Source: Streptomyces achromogenes (GTDB lineage Bacteria > Actinomycetota > Actinomycetes > Streptomycetales > Streptomycetaceae). From it: 64,000 bases of DNA. The notes beneath the pieces are model-generated. The model saw only the letters and a program-made list of their open reading frames with translations. It ran no database searches and had not been told where the DNA came from. Shown one piece after another: positions 41,506 through 49,750 of the stretch; the stretch's first letter is position 1; the number at the start of each line of letters is the position of its first letter. Position numbers and translations under genes: made by a program. Location of the stretch: the NCBI RefSeq assembly GCF_030816715.1, contig NZ_JAUSYH010000001.1:8122001-8186000 (forward strand). Direction: 5' to 3'.

Positions 41506-42129
41506 CTACGTCACCATCCGGACGGCGAGCACGGTCATCACCCCGCTCGACACGAGGGCCGTGACCAGGCGTCCCCGGTGGCCGGTGAGCGCGCGGCCCA
41601 GCAGGGCGCCCCCTCCGGCGAGCAGCACCTGCCAGCTCGCCGAGGCGACGAAGGCCGCCAGCACGAACACGCCCTGTTCCAGGGGCCGTACCGGGTCGGC
41701 GGTGCCGGCGCCCAGGACCAACGCCGCGAAGTAGACCACGGTCGTCGGGTTGAGCAGGGTGATGCCGAGGAGGCTCAGATAGGCCCGTGCCGGCCCGGGC
41801 GGAGGCGGTCCGGACCGGGTGGCGAGCCGATGCGCCCGGTACTGGCGCACGGCGCTCAGCGCGCCCCGGGCCGCCAGCGCCAGCAGGACCAGAGCCGAGG
41901 CCCAGCGCAGTGGCGTCAGCACCGGTCGCAGCACGGCCGCGACGGCCGAGCCGCCCACGGTCGCGACCAGTGCGTAGAGGCCGTCCGCGGTGGCGACGCC
42001 GAGCGCCGCGCACATCCCGGTGCGCAGGGAGGTGCGGGCGGTGAGCGAGACGAGGTAGGTCGCGACCGCGCCGACGGGCACGGCGATGCCGTAACCCGCG
42101 ACCAGGCCCGCGACGAGGGCGGCCGTCAC
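41506..42129 (-). CDS. LysE-family exporter
   Basis: This 207-residue protein has about six hydrophobic helices and the LysE/RhtB features: an N-terminal AGYGIAVPVGAVATYL and the central GITLLNPTTVVYFAALV. Such proteins export amino acids or related small molecules. The start is the GTG at 42129. No regulator is adjacent. Confidence 0.88.
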   Translation of the reverse strand: MTAALVAGLVAGYGIAVPVGAVATYLVSLTARTSLRTGMCAALGVATADGLYALVATVGGSAVAAVLRPVLTPLRWASALVLLALAARGALSAVRQYRAHRLATRSGPPPPGPARAYLSLLGITLLNPTTVVYFAALVLGAGTADPVRPLEQGVFVLAAFVASASWQVLLAGGGALLGRALTGHRGRLVTALVSSGVMTVLAVRMVT

Positions 42130-42301
42130 CGTCGTGCGGCGTCGCGCCTCCGGGGACGGCCGGGCTGCTGCTGGACCGGCGCCGGGGGAGCGGCGGCGGA
42201 CGTCAGCGGCAGAGAGGCGTCGAAAGTGAGCATGGCTGGATCCTGCGGGTGCGGAGCGCCCGAGGGCAACCGGATTTCACGTGCCCCACCCCGAACCGCG
42301 G

Positions 42302-43126
42302 TCAGTGCGGGCTCGGCGGCGCGAACTCCGTGCCGCAGGGTCCCGCCCCCTCGCTCACCGGCAGGGTCAACCGCTCGCCGTCCATCGTCAGCGTCCGGTA
42401 GTACGCGCCGATCCGCTCAGCCGAGCGCCCGACGTAGTGCCCGATGAACGACCGGCGGAACCGGTCGCCGCTCCGGTTGGGCTGCGATCCGTGCACCAGA
42501 CTGCCGTTGAAGAACAGCACGTCGCCCGGGGCCATGTCGACCGGAGTCGCCGCGAGCCCGGGCGGCGGCGGCACGTACTCCCGCGCGAACGACACCTGGT
42601 CGTCGGCCGTCTCCGGGCAGAACAGGTCCATCCGGTGCGTGCCGGGCACGACTTCCAGACCGCCGTTGTCGCGGTCGATCTCGTCGCAGGCCAGCCAGGC
42701 GGCCACGCACGTGCCCGGTTCGACCCGCAGATAGAAGTTGTCCTGGTGCAGCGCCTGGCCCCGGGCCCCCGGCGGCTTGAAGTAGAACATGCTCTGCGCG
42801 GCCAGCACCTCCTCGTCGAGCAACTGCTCCAGCACGGCCCGTAGTCGGGCGTCGAGCAGGACCCGGCGGGCGAGCGGACTGATCTCGTGCGGGTGCAGCA
42901 CTCTCGGATACGCGGCGAGCGGGTCCACGGCGCCGGGGCGCGGCTCGAAATGCCCGGGCACCGGCCGCCCCGCCGCGTGCAGGGCCTGGAACCCGGCACA
43001 CAGCCGGTCGACCTCGTCCCGCGTGAACAGGCCGCGCACGACGGTGAATCCGTCCTCCCGGTACTGCCGCAGGTCCGCCTCACCCGGGCGGGGGGTCCCG
43101 GCGGCGCCGTTGTCCGTGACTGTCAT
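42302..43126 (-). CDS. Phytanoyl-CoA dioxygenase-family oxygenase
   Basis: This 274-residue protein is an Fe(II)/2-oxoglutarate oxygenase of the PhyH family. Iron ligands are visible in ALHQDNFYLRV and in the distal LVHGSQPN, and the 2-oxoglutarate arginine is in DRFRRSFIGHYVG. It resembles ectoine-hydroxylase-like members, but the substrate cannot be told. The ATG at 43126 follows GAGGAGG. It is the last gene before the sigma-lectin gene, in divergent orientation. Confidence 0.88.
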   Translation of the reverse strand: MTVTDNGAAGTPRPGEADLRQYREDGFTVVRGLFTRDEVDRLCAGFQALHAAGRPVPGHFEPRPGAVDPLAAYPRVLHPHEISPLARRVLLDARLRAVLEQLLDEEVLAAQSMFYFKPPGARGQALHQDNFYLRVEPGTCVAAWLACDEIDRDNGGLEVVPGTHRMDLFCPETADDQVSFAREYVPPPPGLAATPVDMAPGDVLFFNGSLVHGSQPNRSGDRFRRSFIGHYVGRSAERIGAYYRTLTMDGERLTLPVSEGAGPCGTEFAPPSPH

Positions 43127-43315
43127 GCGTGGCCTCCTCGGTCCGCCTGCCGCGGGACCGGCACCGTAACCCCGGACCGGCCGATGCGAAAGAAGGGCCA
43201 CGGGCGGCGGCGGTCGGATGAGGGAAAGGTCCGGAAATCGCGTCCCGAAAGATGCCCCGAAAGGGGCGTCAAAAGGGACAGTAATACCGGGACCGCCCCA
43301 CAGGGCGATCCCGCT

Positions 43316-43330
43316 TTGACGATTCGTCAA
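43316..43330. promoter_or_regulatory. Perfect 15-bp palindrome upstream of the sigma-lectin promoter block
   Basis: TTGACGA-T-TCGTCAA is a perfect palindrome 40 bp upstream of the conserved promoter block. It contains TTGACG, which could alternatively be a -35 box. It may bind a regulator of either the sigma-lectin gene or the divergent oxygenase gene. Confidence 0.5.
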
Positions 43331-43370
43331 TATCCGGCGGCCGGTGGCCCGTGTACGAAACCGTGTGATC

Positions 43371-43403
43371 CCTTGTTCGTCCTGGTCGGGTTGTGCGAAG
43401 GTG
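43371..43403 (+). promoter_or_regulatory. Promoter block A shared by the two sigma-lectin genes
   Basis: CCTTGTT, exactly 12 bp, then GTTGTGCGAAGGTG. The same block, CCTTGTT-N12-GTTGTGCAAAGGTG, occurs at 59899-59931 upstream of the paralogous gene, while the 12-bp spacers differ. The conserved two-part layout looks like a promoter recognised by a dedicated sigma factor, or an operator. It lies about 200 bp upstream of the start codon, implying a long leader. Confidence 0.6.
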
Positions 43404-43603
43404 TGCCTTGTCGGCGCGCGGACAACGATTTCCCCATCGTGCGCACGAGACGCCTCCCGTCACACTCCCCACGCTTCACGAGAGCTGTCCCCTGTGGACG
43501 TCGGAGGCGCCGAACCCTGTGCGAGTCGTCCCGCCGCCCGGGCGGAACCGCAAACCCGATGGTATGGACTTTATGCCGCATGCCCCCGGAAGGAATGCAG
43601 CCC

Positions 43604-45682
43604 GTGAATGACGCAGGCCTGTCGAATTCCCCTTCGGCGCGCCGCTTCGACGCGACGGACGAACAGCTCAGCGCGGAGCTGAAGAAGTGGACGGGGGCGT
43701 CGCCCGCGCTGCATCCCGTCGGTGAACTGCTGGACCGGCACTGGGAGGCCGCGTTCGCCTACGCCCGGCTGTGCACCGACGACGAGCGCGCGGCCGGCAT
43801 GCTCACCACGGCCGCCTTCACCCGGCTGTTCGGCGAGACCCTGCGGCAGAACGGTCCGACGGCCGCCTGGCGCCCTCATCTGCTGGTCACCGTTCGCCGT
43901 ATCGCGGCCGAGTGGGACGCCGACGGCCGCCGTGACCTGCTGCATCCCACACTGCGCTCCGAGGGCGACGGCGACGGCGTGATCGCCGACCGCGCGGCCT
44001 CCCTCATGCTGCCGCCCGTGAACCGGCGCATGCTGTCCCGGGCGTTCCAGCGGCTGCCCGAGGCGGCCCGCTGTCTGCTCTGGCACGTCGAGGTCGAGGC
44101 GGAGCCCGTGGCGGTCCCGGCCGGCCTGCTGGGCCTCGAGGAGGACGGCGCCCGCGGCGAGTTGAGCCGGTCCCGCGAGCGGTTGCGGGAGGAGTGCCTC
44201 CAGGTGCACCGCGAACTCGCCACCGACGACGAGTGCCACCGTTACCACCGACTGCTGGACGTCACCTGCCGACGCGGCGGCGGCGACCTCGACCCCGACC
44301 TGCGCACCCACCTGGACGGCTGCCGGCACTGCACCCACACCGCCGACCAGTTGCTGCAGTTCGAGGGGCTGCTCGGCACCGCCCTGGCCGACGGCATCCT
44401 GGGCTGGGCCGCCGCGGCCTATGTGGAGATCCGGGTCGCGGGCCGCGGCGAGTCCATCGACCCGGCCGGCGAGAAGACACGCGGTTATGCGGGCGAGGCC
44501 TTCACGGACGGGTCCTTCGCGGCCGCCTCGGCCGAGGCCGGAGCCCGGCCCGCGACCCGAGGCCGGATGCGGTCCGGCCTGGCCTCCCGGATCGGGGCCC
44601 GCTTCGGCGACCTCTCGTCGACCGCGACCGCGACAGTGACCGGGACGGCCACGGCCCCGGCCGGTCCCGGCGACGGATCCGCGCCCGGCTCCGCGACGGA
44701 CGCCGACTCCCGCCCCGGCGCGAGCCGTTCGGCGCAGAAGGCGGCCCGTCGCGCCGCCCGCCGGCGCAACCTCGCCGCCGCGGTGCTGACCGTGAGCGGG
44801 CTCGTCGTCCTGCCGCTCATGGTGTGGGCCGTGATCGACTCCGGCGAGGGATCCGCCCCGGCGGCCAACAGCGGTGCGGCGGAGCCCGACGCGCCGGGCA
44901 CGGACAAGGCCACCGGCGAGCCGTCCTGGACCGGCGCCGACGCCGCCGTCCAGGGCACCGTGCGCGGCCGTCTGCACAACGTCGCCTCCGGGCTGTGCAT
45001 CGGCGTCGAGGGGACCAAGCCGGTCAGTGGCGCCGAGGCCGCACTCGCCGCCTGCACCTCCGCCGCCGGCCAGCAGTGGGCGTACGACCCGAGCGGACTG
45101 CTGCGCAGCGCCGCGGCCCCCGACCTCTGCCTCGACTCCCGGCTCGGCTACTCGGTGCGGCTCGCGCCCTGCACGGGCGCCGCCCAGCCGGACGCCAGGA
45201 ACGTCCAGTACGACTTCACGCTGCAGGGCACGCTCGTCCCGCGCTCCGGCCAGAACCTCGCGCTGGCGCCCGCCGCCACCGACGGCTCGGGCGCGCTCGT
45301 CCTGAAGAACCGGGTGGACAGCGCCGCCCAGCGCTGGGTGATCGACACCTCGCGGCCCGACCCGCAGATGCAGTTCGTCAACTGGGGCGCCGACAGCGAC
45401 CCCTCCGACGCCCCGGCCCCGTCCCCCACGCCGAAAGCCGCGAAGCCCGCGCCCACTCCGACACCGTCCGCCGCCCCGACGGCGTCCGCCGGGGCGTCCC
45501 CGGGCGCGGGCGGTGGTTCCTGCTGGTACGGGAACCCCTGCTCCGGCGGCCGGCCCGGCTCGTCCGGCGGCTACGGACACGGCTCCGGCGGATACGGTTA
45601 CGGAGGTTACGGCGGCAACGGCGGCTACGGGTACGGCGGGTACGGGTACGGCGGGTACGGAGGGTACGGCGCCGGGCGCTGA
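43604..45682 (+). CDS. Transmembrane sigma-like/anti-sigma/ricin-lectin fusion protein A
   Basis: This 692-residue protein has five parts. Residues 38-110 resemble ECF sigma region 2 (LLDRHWEAAFAYARLCTDDE), though divergent. Residues 140-205 resemble region 4 with an HTH (LPEAARCLLWHVEVEAEPVA). A zinc anti-sigma motif HxxxCxxC (H236, C240, C243) follows. One transmembrane helix spans about 388-411 (LAAAVLTVSGLVVLPLMVWA) after a very basic stretch. Outside are a ricin-type beta-trefoil (450-582, with LCIGVEG, QQWAY, QRWVI), a Pro/Ser linker and a Gly/Tyr-rich tail from about 655. The GTG at 43604 lies nine bases after AGGA. The likely role is glycan sensing with control of transcription by its own or a released sigma domain; this is inferred. 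Confidence 0.85.
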   Translation: MNDAGLSNSPSARRFDATDEQLSAELKKWTGASPALHPVGELLDRHWEAAFAYARLCTDDERAAGMLTTAAFTRLFGETLRQNGPTAAWRPHLLVTVRRIAAEWDADGRRDLLHPTLRSEGDGDGVIADRAASLMLPPVNRRMLSRAFQRLPEAARCLLWHVEVEAEPVAVPAGLLGLEEDGARGELSRSRERLREECLQVHRELATDDECHRYHRLLDVTCRRGGGDLDPDLRTHLDGCRHCTHTADQLLQFEGLLGTALADGILGWAAAAYVEIRVAGRGESIDPAGEKTRGYAGEAFTDGSFAAASAEAGARPATRGRMRSGLASRIGARFGDLSSTATATVTGTATAPAGPGDGSAPGSATDADSRPGASRSAQKAARRAARRRNLAAAVLTVSGLVVLPLMVWAVIDSGEGSAPAANSGAAEPDAPGTDKATGEPSWTGADAAVQGTVRGRLHNVASGLCIGVEGTKPVSGAEAALAACTSAAGQQWAYDPSGLLRSAAAPDLCLDSRLGYSVRLAPCTGAAQPDARNVQYDFTLQGTLVPRSGQNLALAPAATDGSGALVLKNRVDSAAQRWVIDTSRPDPQMQFVNWGADSDPSDAPAPSPTPKAAKPAPTPTPSAAPTASAGASPGAGGGSCWYGNPCSGGRPGSSGGYGHGSGGYGYGGYGGNGGYGYGGYGYGGYGGYGAGR

Positions 45683-45691
45683 ACCGGGCGG

Positions 45692-47020
45692 TCAGGCGCC
45701 GATCACCTGGAGCGAGGCCCACAGCGCCACCACGGCCGGGATCAGCGCGGCCGGCACCGTGAGCAGGCCGAGCCGGGTGAACTCGCCGACCTCGACGCGC
45801 TCTTCGCGTTCCTGCACCACACGCCGCCACAGCAGCGTCGCGAGGGATCCGGCGTAGGTCAGGTTCGGGCCGATGTTCACCCCGAGCAGCACCGCGAGCA
45901 CCGCCCCGGTTCCGGCCGGGGCGGCGAGCGGCACCAGGACCAGCACCGCGGGCAGGTTGTTGATCAGGTTCGCGAGGACGGCGGCCACCGCGGCGACGGC
46001 CAGCAGCGCGAGGAGACCCGAGCCCCCGGGCAGCACGTGCCGCAACGCGCCGGCCAGACCGTTGTCGACCACCGCGCGCACCACGATCCCGAGCGCCAGC
46101 ACGAACGCGAGGAACCCCGGCGCGGCGGCCCGCACCACGACCAGGGGCGTCACGCGCCGCCGCGCCAGCGCGCGCCCGGCCATGACGAGGGCGCCGGCCA
46201 GCGCGGCCCATGCCGGTTCGACCCCGACGGCGGAGGCCACCACGAACCCCGCCAGCGTGCAGGCCACGGTGACCAGCGCGAACAGCGGCAGTTCGGGCTC
46301 CGGACCGTCGTCGGCGGTGGGCTCGGCGGCGGGCAGGTCGGCGGCGAAGAAGCGTCGCAGGACCAGGTACTCGGCACCGATCGCGACCACCCACGGCAGC
46401 GCCATCAGGGCGGCGAAGCGGGTGAAACTGAGCCCGCTCGTGGTGAACGCCAGCAGGTTGGTGAGGTTGGAGACCGGCAGCAGGAGCGAGGCGGTGTTCG
46501 ACAGGTGCGCGCACGCGTAGACGTGCGGCCTCGAGCGCACCCCCATGCGGGCCGCGGTGGCGAACACCACCGGCGTCAGCAGCACCACCGTGGCGTCCAG
46601 ACTGAGCGCCGCCGTGACGGCCGACGCCAGCACGAACACCGCGACCAGCAGGCGCCGGGGCCGGCCTGCCGCCCGGCGGGCCATCCACGCGCCGCACGCG
46701 GTGAACAGTCCCTCGACGTCGCACAGGTGCGCCAGCACCAGCACCGCGGCGAGGAAGCCGACGACCGGCCCGAGCCGCTCGGCTTCGGTCAGGGCGTGCT
46801 CCGGCGACACCGCCCCCAGGGCGATCAGCACCGCCGCCGCGGGGACGGCGACCAGGGCCTCCGACCGCCCGGCGGGTCGCAGCACCGCCCAGCCGAGAGC
46901 GGCGGCGAGCAGGAGGATGGACAGACTTTCGGCGAGCGGGGTGTTCAGGGCGGTTCTCCGGGACGGGGGCGGGACGCTGCCCGCCCATCGAGAGGTCCGG
47001 GAGCCCGTACATGAAAACAT
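45692..47020 (-). CDS. ArsB/SLC13-like ion transporter
   Basis: This protein of up to 442 residues has about eleven hydrophobic helices arranged in two halves. It carries the family motifs SLDATVVLLTPVVFATA and NLINNLPAVLVLVPLA, typical of arsenite/anion permeases of the ArsB/SLC13 superfamily. No arsenic genes are nearby, so the substrate is open. The start is doubtful: the ATG at 47020 lacks a ribosome site, and the conserved protein seems to begin near LNTPLAESL, where only a CTG behind GGAG is available. It ends nine bases from the sigma-lectin gene, convergently. Confidence 0.8.
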   Translation of the reverse strand: MFSCTGSRTSRWAGSVPPPSRRTALNTPLAESLSILLLAAALGWAVLRPAGRSEALVAVPAAAVLIALGAVSPEHALTEAERLGPVVGFLAAVLVLAHLCDVEGLFTACGAWMARRAAGRPRRLLVAVFVLASAVTAALSLDATVVLLTPVVFATAARMGVRSRPHVYACAHLSNTASLLLPVSNLTNLLAFTTSGLSFTRFAALMALPWVVAIGAEYLVLRRFFAADLPAAEPTADDGPEPELPLFALVTVACTLAGFVVASAVGVEPAWAALAGALVMAGRALARRRVTPLVVVRAAAPGFLAFVLALGIVVRAVVDNGLAGALRHVLPGGSGLLALLAVAAVAAVLANLINNLPAVLVLVPLAAPAGTGAVLAVLLGVNIGPNLTYAGSLATLLWRRVVQEREERVEVGEFTRLGLLTVPAALIPAVVALWASLQVIGA

Positions 47021-47086
47021 GTTCGGGTAAGAGCCCGGGCCGGCCGGTTCGGGAGCCCCGTCCGCCGGGTCGGCCCGGGGGCCGCC

Positions 47087-49453
47087 TCACTCCTCCTCGA
47101 GGAGCGCCAGCTCCGCCCAGATCGTCTTGCCCTCGGCGGTGTGCCGGCTGCCCCAGCGCTGGGTGAGCTGGGCGACCAGGAGCAGGCCGCGGCCGCCCTC
47201 GTCCCAGGTCTTCGCCCGGCGCAGGTGCGGGGCCGTGTGGCTGTGGTCGGAGACCTCGCAGATCAGCGTCGTCGCGTCATGGATGAGCCGCAGCCGGATG
47301 GGGCGGGAGCCGTACCGGATCGCGTTGGTGACGAGCTCGCTCACCACCAGCTCGGTGGTGAACGACGCGTCGCTCAGATCCCAGCGCGACAGCTGCTCGA
47401 CGGCCTGCTTGCGGATCGGCGCGACCAGCGAGGGGTCGGCCGGGATGTCCCAGGTCGCGACCTGGGAGGCGGGCAGGCCCCGGGTGCGCGCGAGCAGCAG
47501 GGCCACGTCGTCGGAGGCGCCGCCGGGCGGCAGCAGGGTGTGCAGGATCCGGTCGCAGGTCTCGTCCAGGGAGCCCGGCGCGTCCGCCAGAGCCTCCCCG
47601 AGCATTCGGTGACCGGCGTCCGCGTCCCGCTCGCGGGACTCGACCAGGCCGTCGGTGTAGAAGGCGAGCACACTGCCCTCGGCCACCTCCAGCTCGGCCG
47701 ACTCGAACGGCAGCCCGCCCACGCCCAGCGGGGGGCCGGCGGGCAGCTCGATCCGCCGGGGCGCGCCGTCCGGCCGCAGCAGCACCGGCGGGGGGTGCCC
47801 GGCGCGCGCCAGGGTGCAGCGCCGCGACACGGGGTCGTACACCGCGTACAGGCAGGTCGCGCCGACCTCACCGGGGCTGCCCTCGCCGCCGGCCTCCTCC
47901 GACAGCCGGACCACCAGGTCGTCGAGGTGGGTGAGCAGCTCGTCGGGGGCCAGGTCGATGTCGGCGAGGGTGCGCACGGCGGTGCGCAGCCGGCCCATGG
48001 TGGCCGAGGCCTGGACGCCGTGTCCGACGACGTCCCCGACGACCATGGCCACGCGCATCCCGGACAGCGGGATGACGTCGAACCAGTCGCCGCCGACCCC
48101 GGCGCGGGCGGCCGGCAGATAGCGGGAGGCGGCATCGACGGCGGCCGTGCGCGGCAGGGTCCGCGGCAGCAGACTGCGCTGGAGGGCGAGGGCCGTCTCG
48201 CGTTCGCGGGAGTAGCGGCGGGCGTTGTCGATGCAGACGGCGGCGCGGGTCGTGACCTCCTCCGCCAGCAGCACGTCGTCCGGGGAGAAGGGCTCGGGCC
48301 GCCGGAACCGGGTGAGGACGGCGACGCCGAGGGTGACGCCCCGGGCCCGGATCGGCACGGACATCGTGGAGTGGATGCCGATCTCCCGCACCCGGGCGGC
48401 GCGGGCCGGGTCCCAGGCCAGCCAAGCGTCCAGTCCGCCGCCGGCCACCGTGCCGACGATGGTGCGGCCCGCGGCCAGCGAGTCGGCCTGCGGCGACCCG
48501 GCCGGGTAGTCCTGCGCCTCACCGGGCTTGGCCACCGCCTCGGGGCTGCCGGGGTTGACCGAGTGGTGTGCCGCGCGCCGCAGGCTCACCGGCGGGGCGA
48601 ACCGGGCCGGGGGTTCGCCGTCCTGGGGGTCGAGCAGGTCGACGCTGACGAAGTCGGCGAGCGCGGGGACGCACACCTCGGCCAGCTCCTGGGCGGTGCG
48701 GGTCACGTCGAGGGTGCTGCCGATGCGCACGCTCGCCTCGTTGACCAACTGGAGCCGCTCACGGGAGCGGTGGTGCTCGGTGAAGTCGTGGGCTGCCAGG
48801 CACACGCCCCGGATCCGGCCGGCCGGGTCGGTCACCGGCGCCATCCGGGCAAGCCAGGCGCGCGCGCGGTCCTCCCCGCCGGCCGGCAGGTACGTCTCGA
48901 CGTCCCGGGCCCGGCCGCTGTGGAGCACCTGCAGCATGTGCCGTTCGAGTTCGGCGCTCTGCGACCGGCCGCCGATCTCGGAGAGCCGCAGTCCCCTGAC
49001 GCGCCCCTCGGGGAGCCCGATGACCTCGCTCATCGCGTCGTTGATCCGGCGCAGCCGCAGCTGTTCGTCGTAGACCGCCACGGCGCAGGGGGACTGGGTC
49101 AGCCCCGCCATGGCGAGCGGCTCGTCCGCGGGGGCGGGGTCGCTCCCGGTGAGCGGGGTGACGACGAGCCACCGCCCGGCCCGGCCGTCCTCGGAGGGGC
49201 TGTGGTGGGCGAGCAGCCAGGTGGGCACCGTACGGCCGTCGCGGTGGCGCAAAGTCACCGTTCCGTCCCAGCGGGAGCCGGTGAGGAGGGGCGGCCGTCC
49301 GGTCAGGAGTTCCGCCGCGGGCCGTCCCACGACCTCGTCCGGGGACCAGCCGAGGAGGGCGCGAGCGCCCTCGTTCCACCCGACGAGCGTGCCGACGTCG
49401 TCGACGACGGCCCGGGCCGTCGCGGCCTCGTCGAATGGATACTCCGGGCTCAT
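47087..49453 (-). CDS. PAS-PAS-GAF-SpoIIE phosphatase-HATPase regulator
   Basis: This 788-residue protein has two PAS-like domains (about 5-115 and 115-235), a GAF domain (235-410), a PP2C/SpoIIE phosphatase (about 425-640, with GVGGDWFDVIPL, VGDVVGHGVQA, FYTDGLVESR and GASDDVALLL) and a C-terminal HATPase kinase domain (ELVVSELVTNAIRYGS, DEGGRGLLLVAQL). Such proteins control anti-sigma antagonists through partner switching, acting as both kinase and phosphatase. There is no membrane anchor. I chose the ATG at 49453 behind GGAG; longer frames lack a ribosome site. Its target is not encoded next to it. Confidence 0.92.
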   Translation of the reverse strand: MSPEYPFDEAATARAVVDDVGTLVGWNEGARALLGWSPDEVVGRPAAELLTGRPPLLTGSRWDGTVTLRHRDGRTVPTWLLAHHSPSEDGRAGRWLVVTPLTGSDPAPADEPLAMAGLTQSPCAVAVYDEQLRLRRINDAMSEVIGLPEGRVRGLRLSEIGGRSQSAELERHMLQVLHSGRARDVETYLPAGGEDRARAWLARMAPVTDPAGRIRGVCLAAHDFTEHHRSRERLQLVNEASVRIGSTLDVTRTAQELAEVCVPALADFVSVDLLDPQDGEPPARFAPPVSLRRAAHHSVNPGSPEAVAKPGEAQDYPAGSPQADSLAAGRTIVGTVAGGGLDAWLAWDPARAARVREIGIHSTMSVPIRARGVTLGVAVLTRFRRPEPFSPDDVLLAEEVTTRAAVCIDNARRYSRERETALALQRSLLPRTLPRTAAVDAASRYLPAARAGVGGDWFDVIPLSGMRVAMVVGDVVGHGVQASATMGRLRTAVRTLADIDLAPDELLTHLDDLVVRLSEEAGGEGSPGEVGATCLYAVYDPVSRRCTLARAGHPPPVLLRPDGAPRRIELPAGPPLGVGGLPFESAELEVAEGSVLAFYTDGLVESRERDADAGHRMLGEALADAPGSLDETCDRILHTLLPPGGASDDVALLLARTRGLPASQVATWDIPADPSLVAPIRKQAVEQLSRWDLSDASFTTELVVSELVTNAIRYGSRPIRLRLIHDATTLICEVSDHSHTAPHLRRAKTWDEGGRGLLLVAQLTQRWGSRHTAEGKTIWAELALLEEE

Positions 49454-49750
49454 CTCGCCACTCCAACGCGGGCACTCACAGTGAACAGGCACGTCACTTC
49501 CGTTCCAGCCTAGTGCGTTCGGCCCGCGCGCGGACCGCGACCCCTGTGGGGCGGCGAAGCAGCGGTCGCGCGCCGGGGTCAAGAGGCGGAACCGGCCGAT
49601 CTTCTTCGAGGGCGCCCCAAGGGGTTCCGGGGGCGGCGGGGGGCTTCGGCACCCTTGACGGGCTGGAGTGTCGCGTCGTCAGATTCTGTGAGTAAACGAT
49701 GAGTTGTGAGCACTTCTGGTTTCTGATGTCCAGATGAGGGAGAGCCGCCC

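Larger units (their letters stand above)
43127..43603. other. 477-bp regulatory spacer upstream of the first sigma-lectin gene
   Basis: There is no gene here, and the stretch is less G/C rich than its surroundings. It contains the perfect palindrome at 43316-43330 and the block at 43371-43403 shared with the other sigma-lectin promoter. Several short GTCCCGAAAG/GCCCCGAAAG-like repeats lie at 43240-43270. Confidence 0.6.

Noticed and set aside
42887..43603. An N-terminal extension of sigma-lectin A of about 240 residues
   Set aside because: The open frame runs through the promoter block and palindrome and overlaps the PhyH gene. The GTG at 43604 has a proper ribosome site and begins the domain that aligns with paralogue B.
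46930..47020. The ATG at 47020 as the certain start of the SLC13-like transporter
   Set aside because: No ribosome site precedes it and the extra residues are not hydrophobic family sequence. I kept the coordinate but regard the start as unresolved, with a CTG near 46950 as an alternative.
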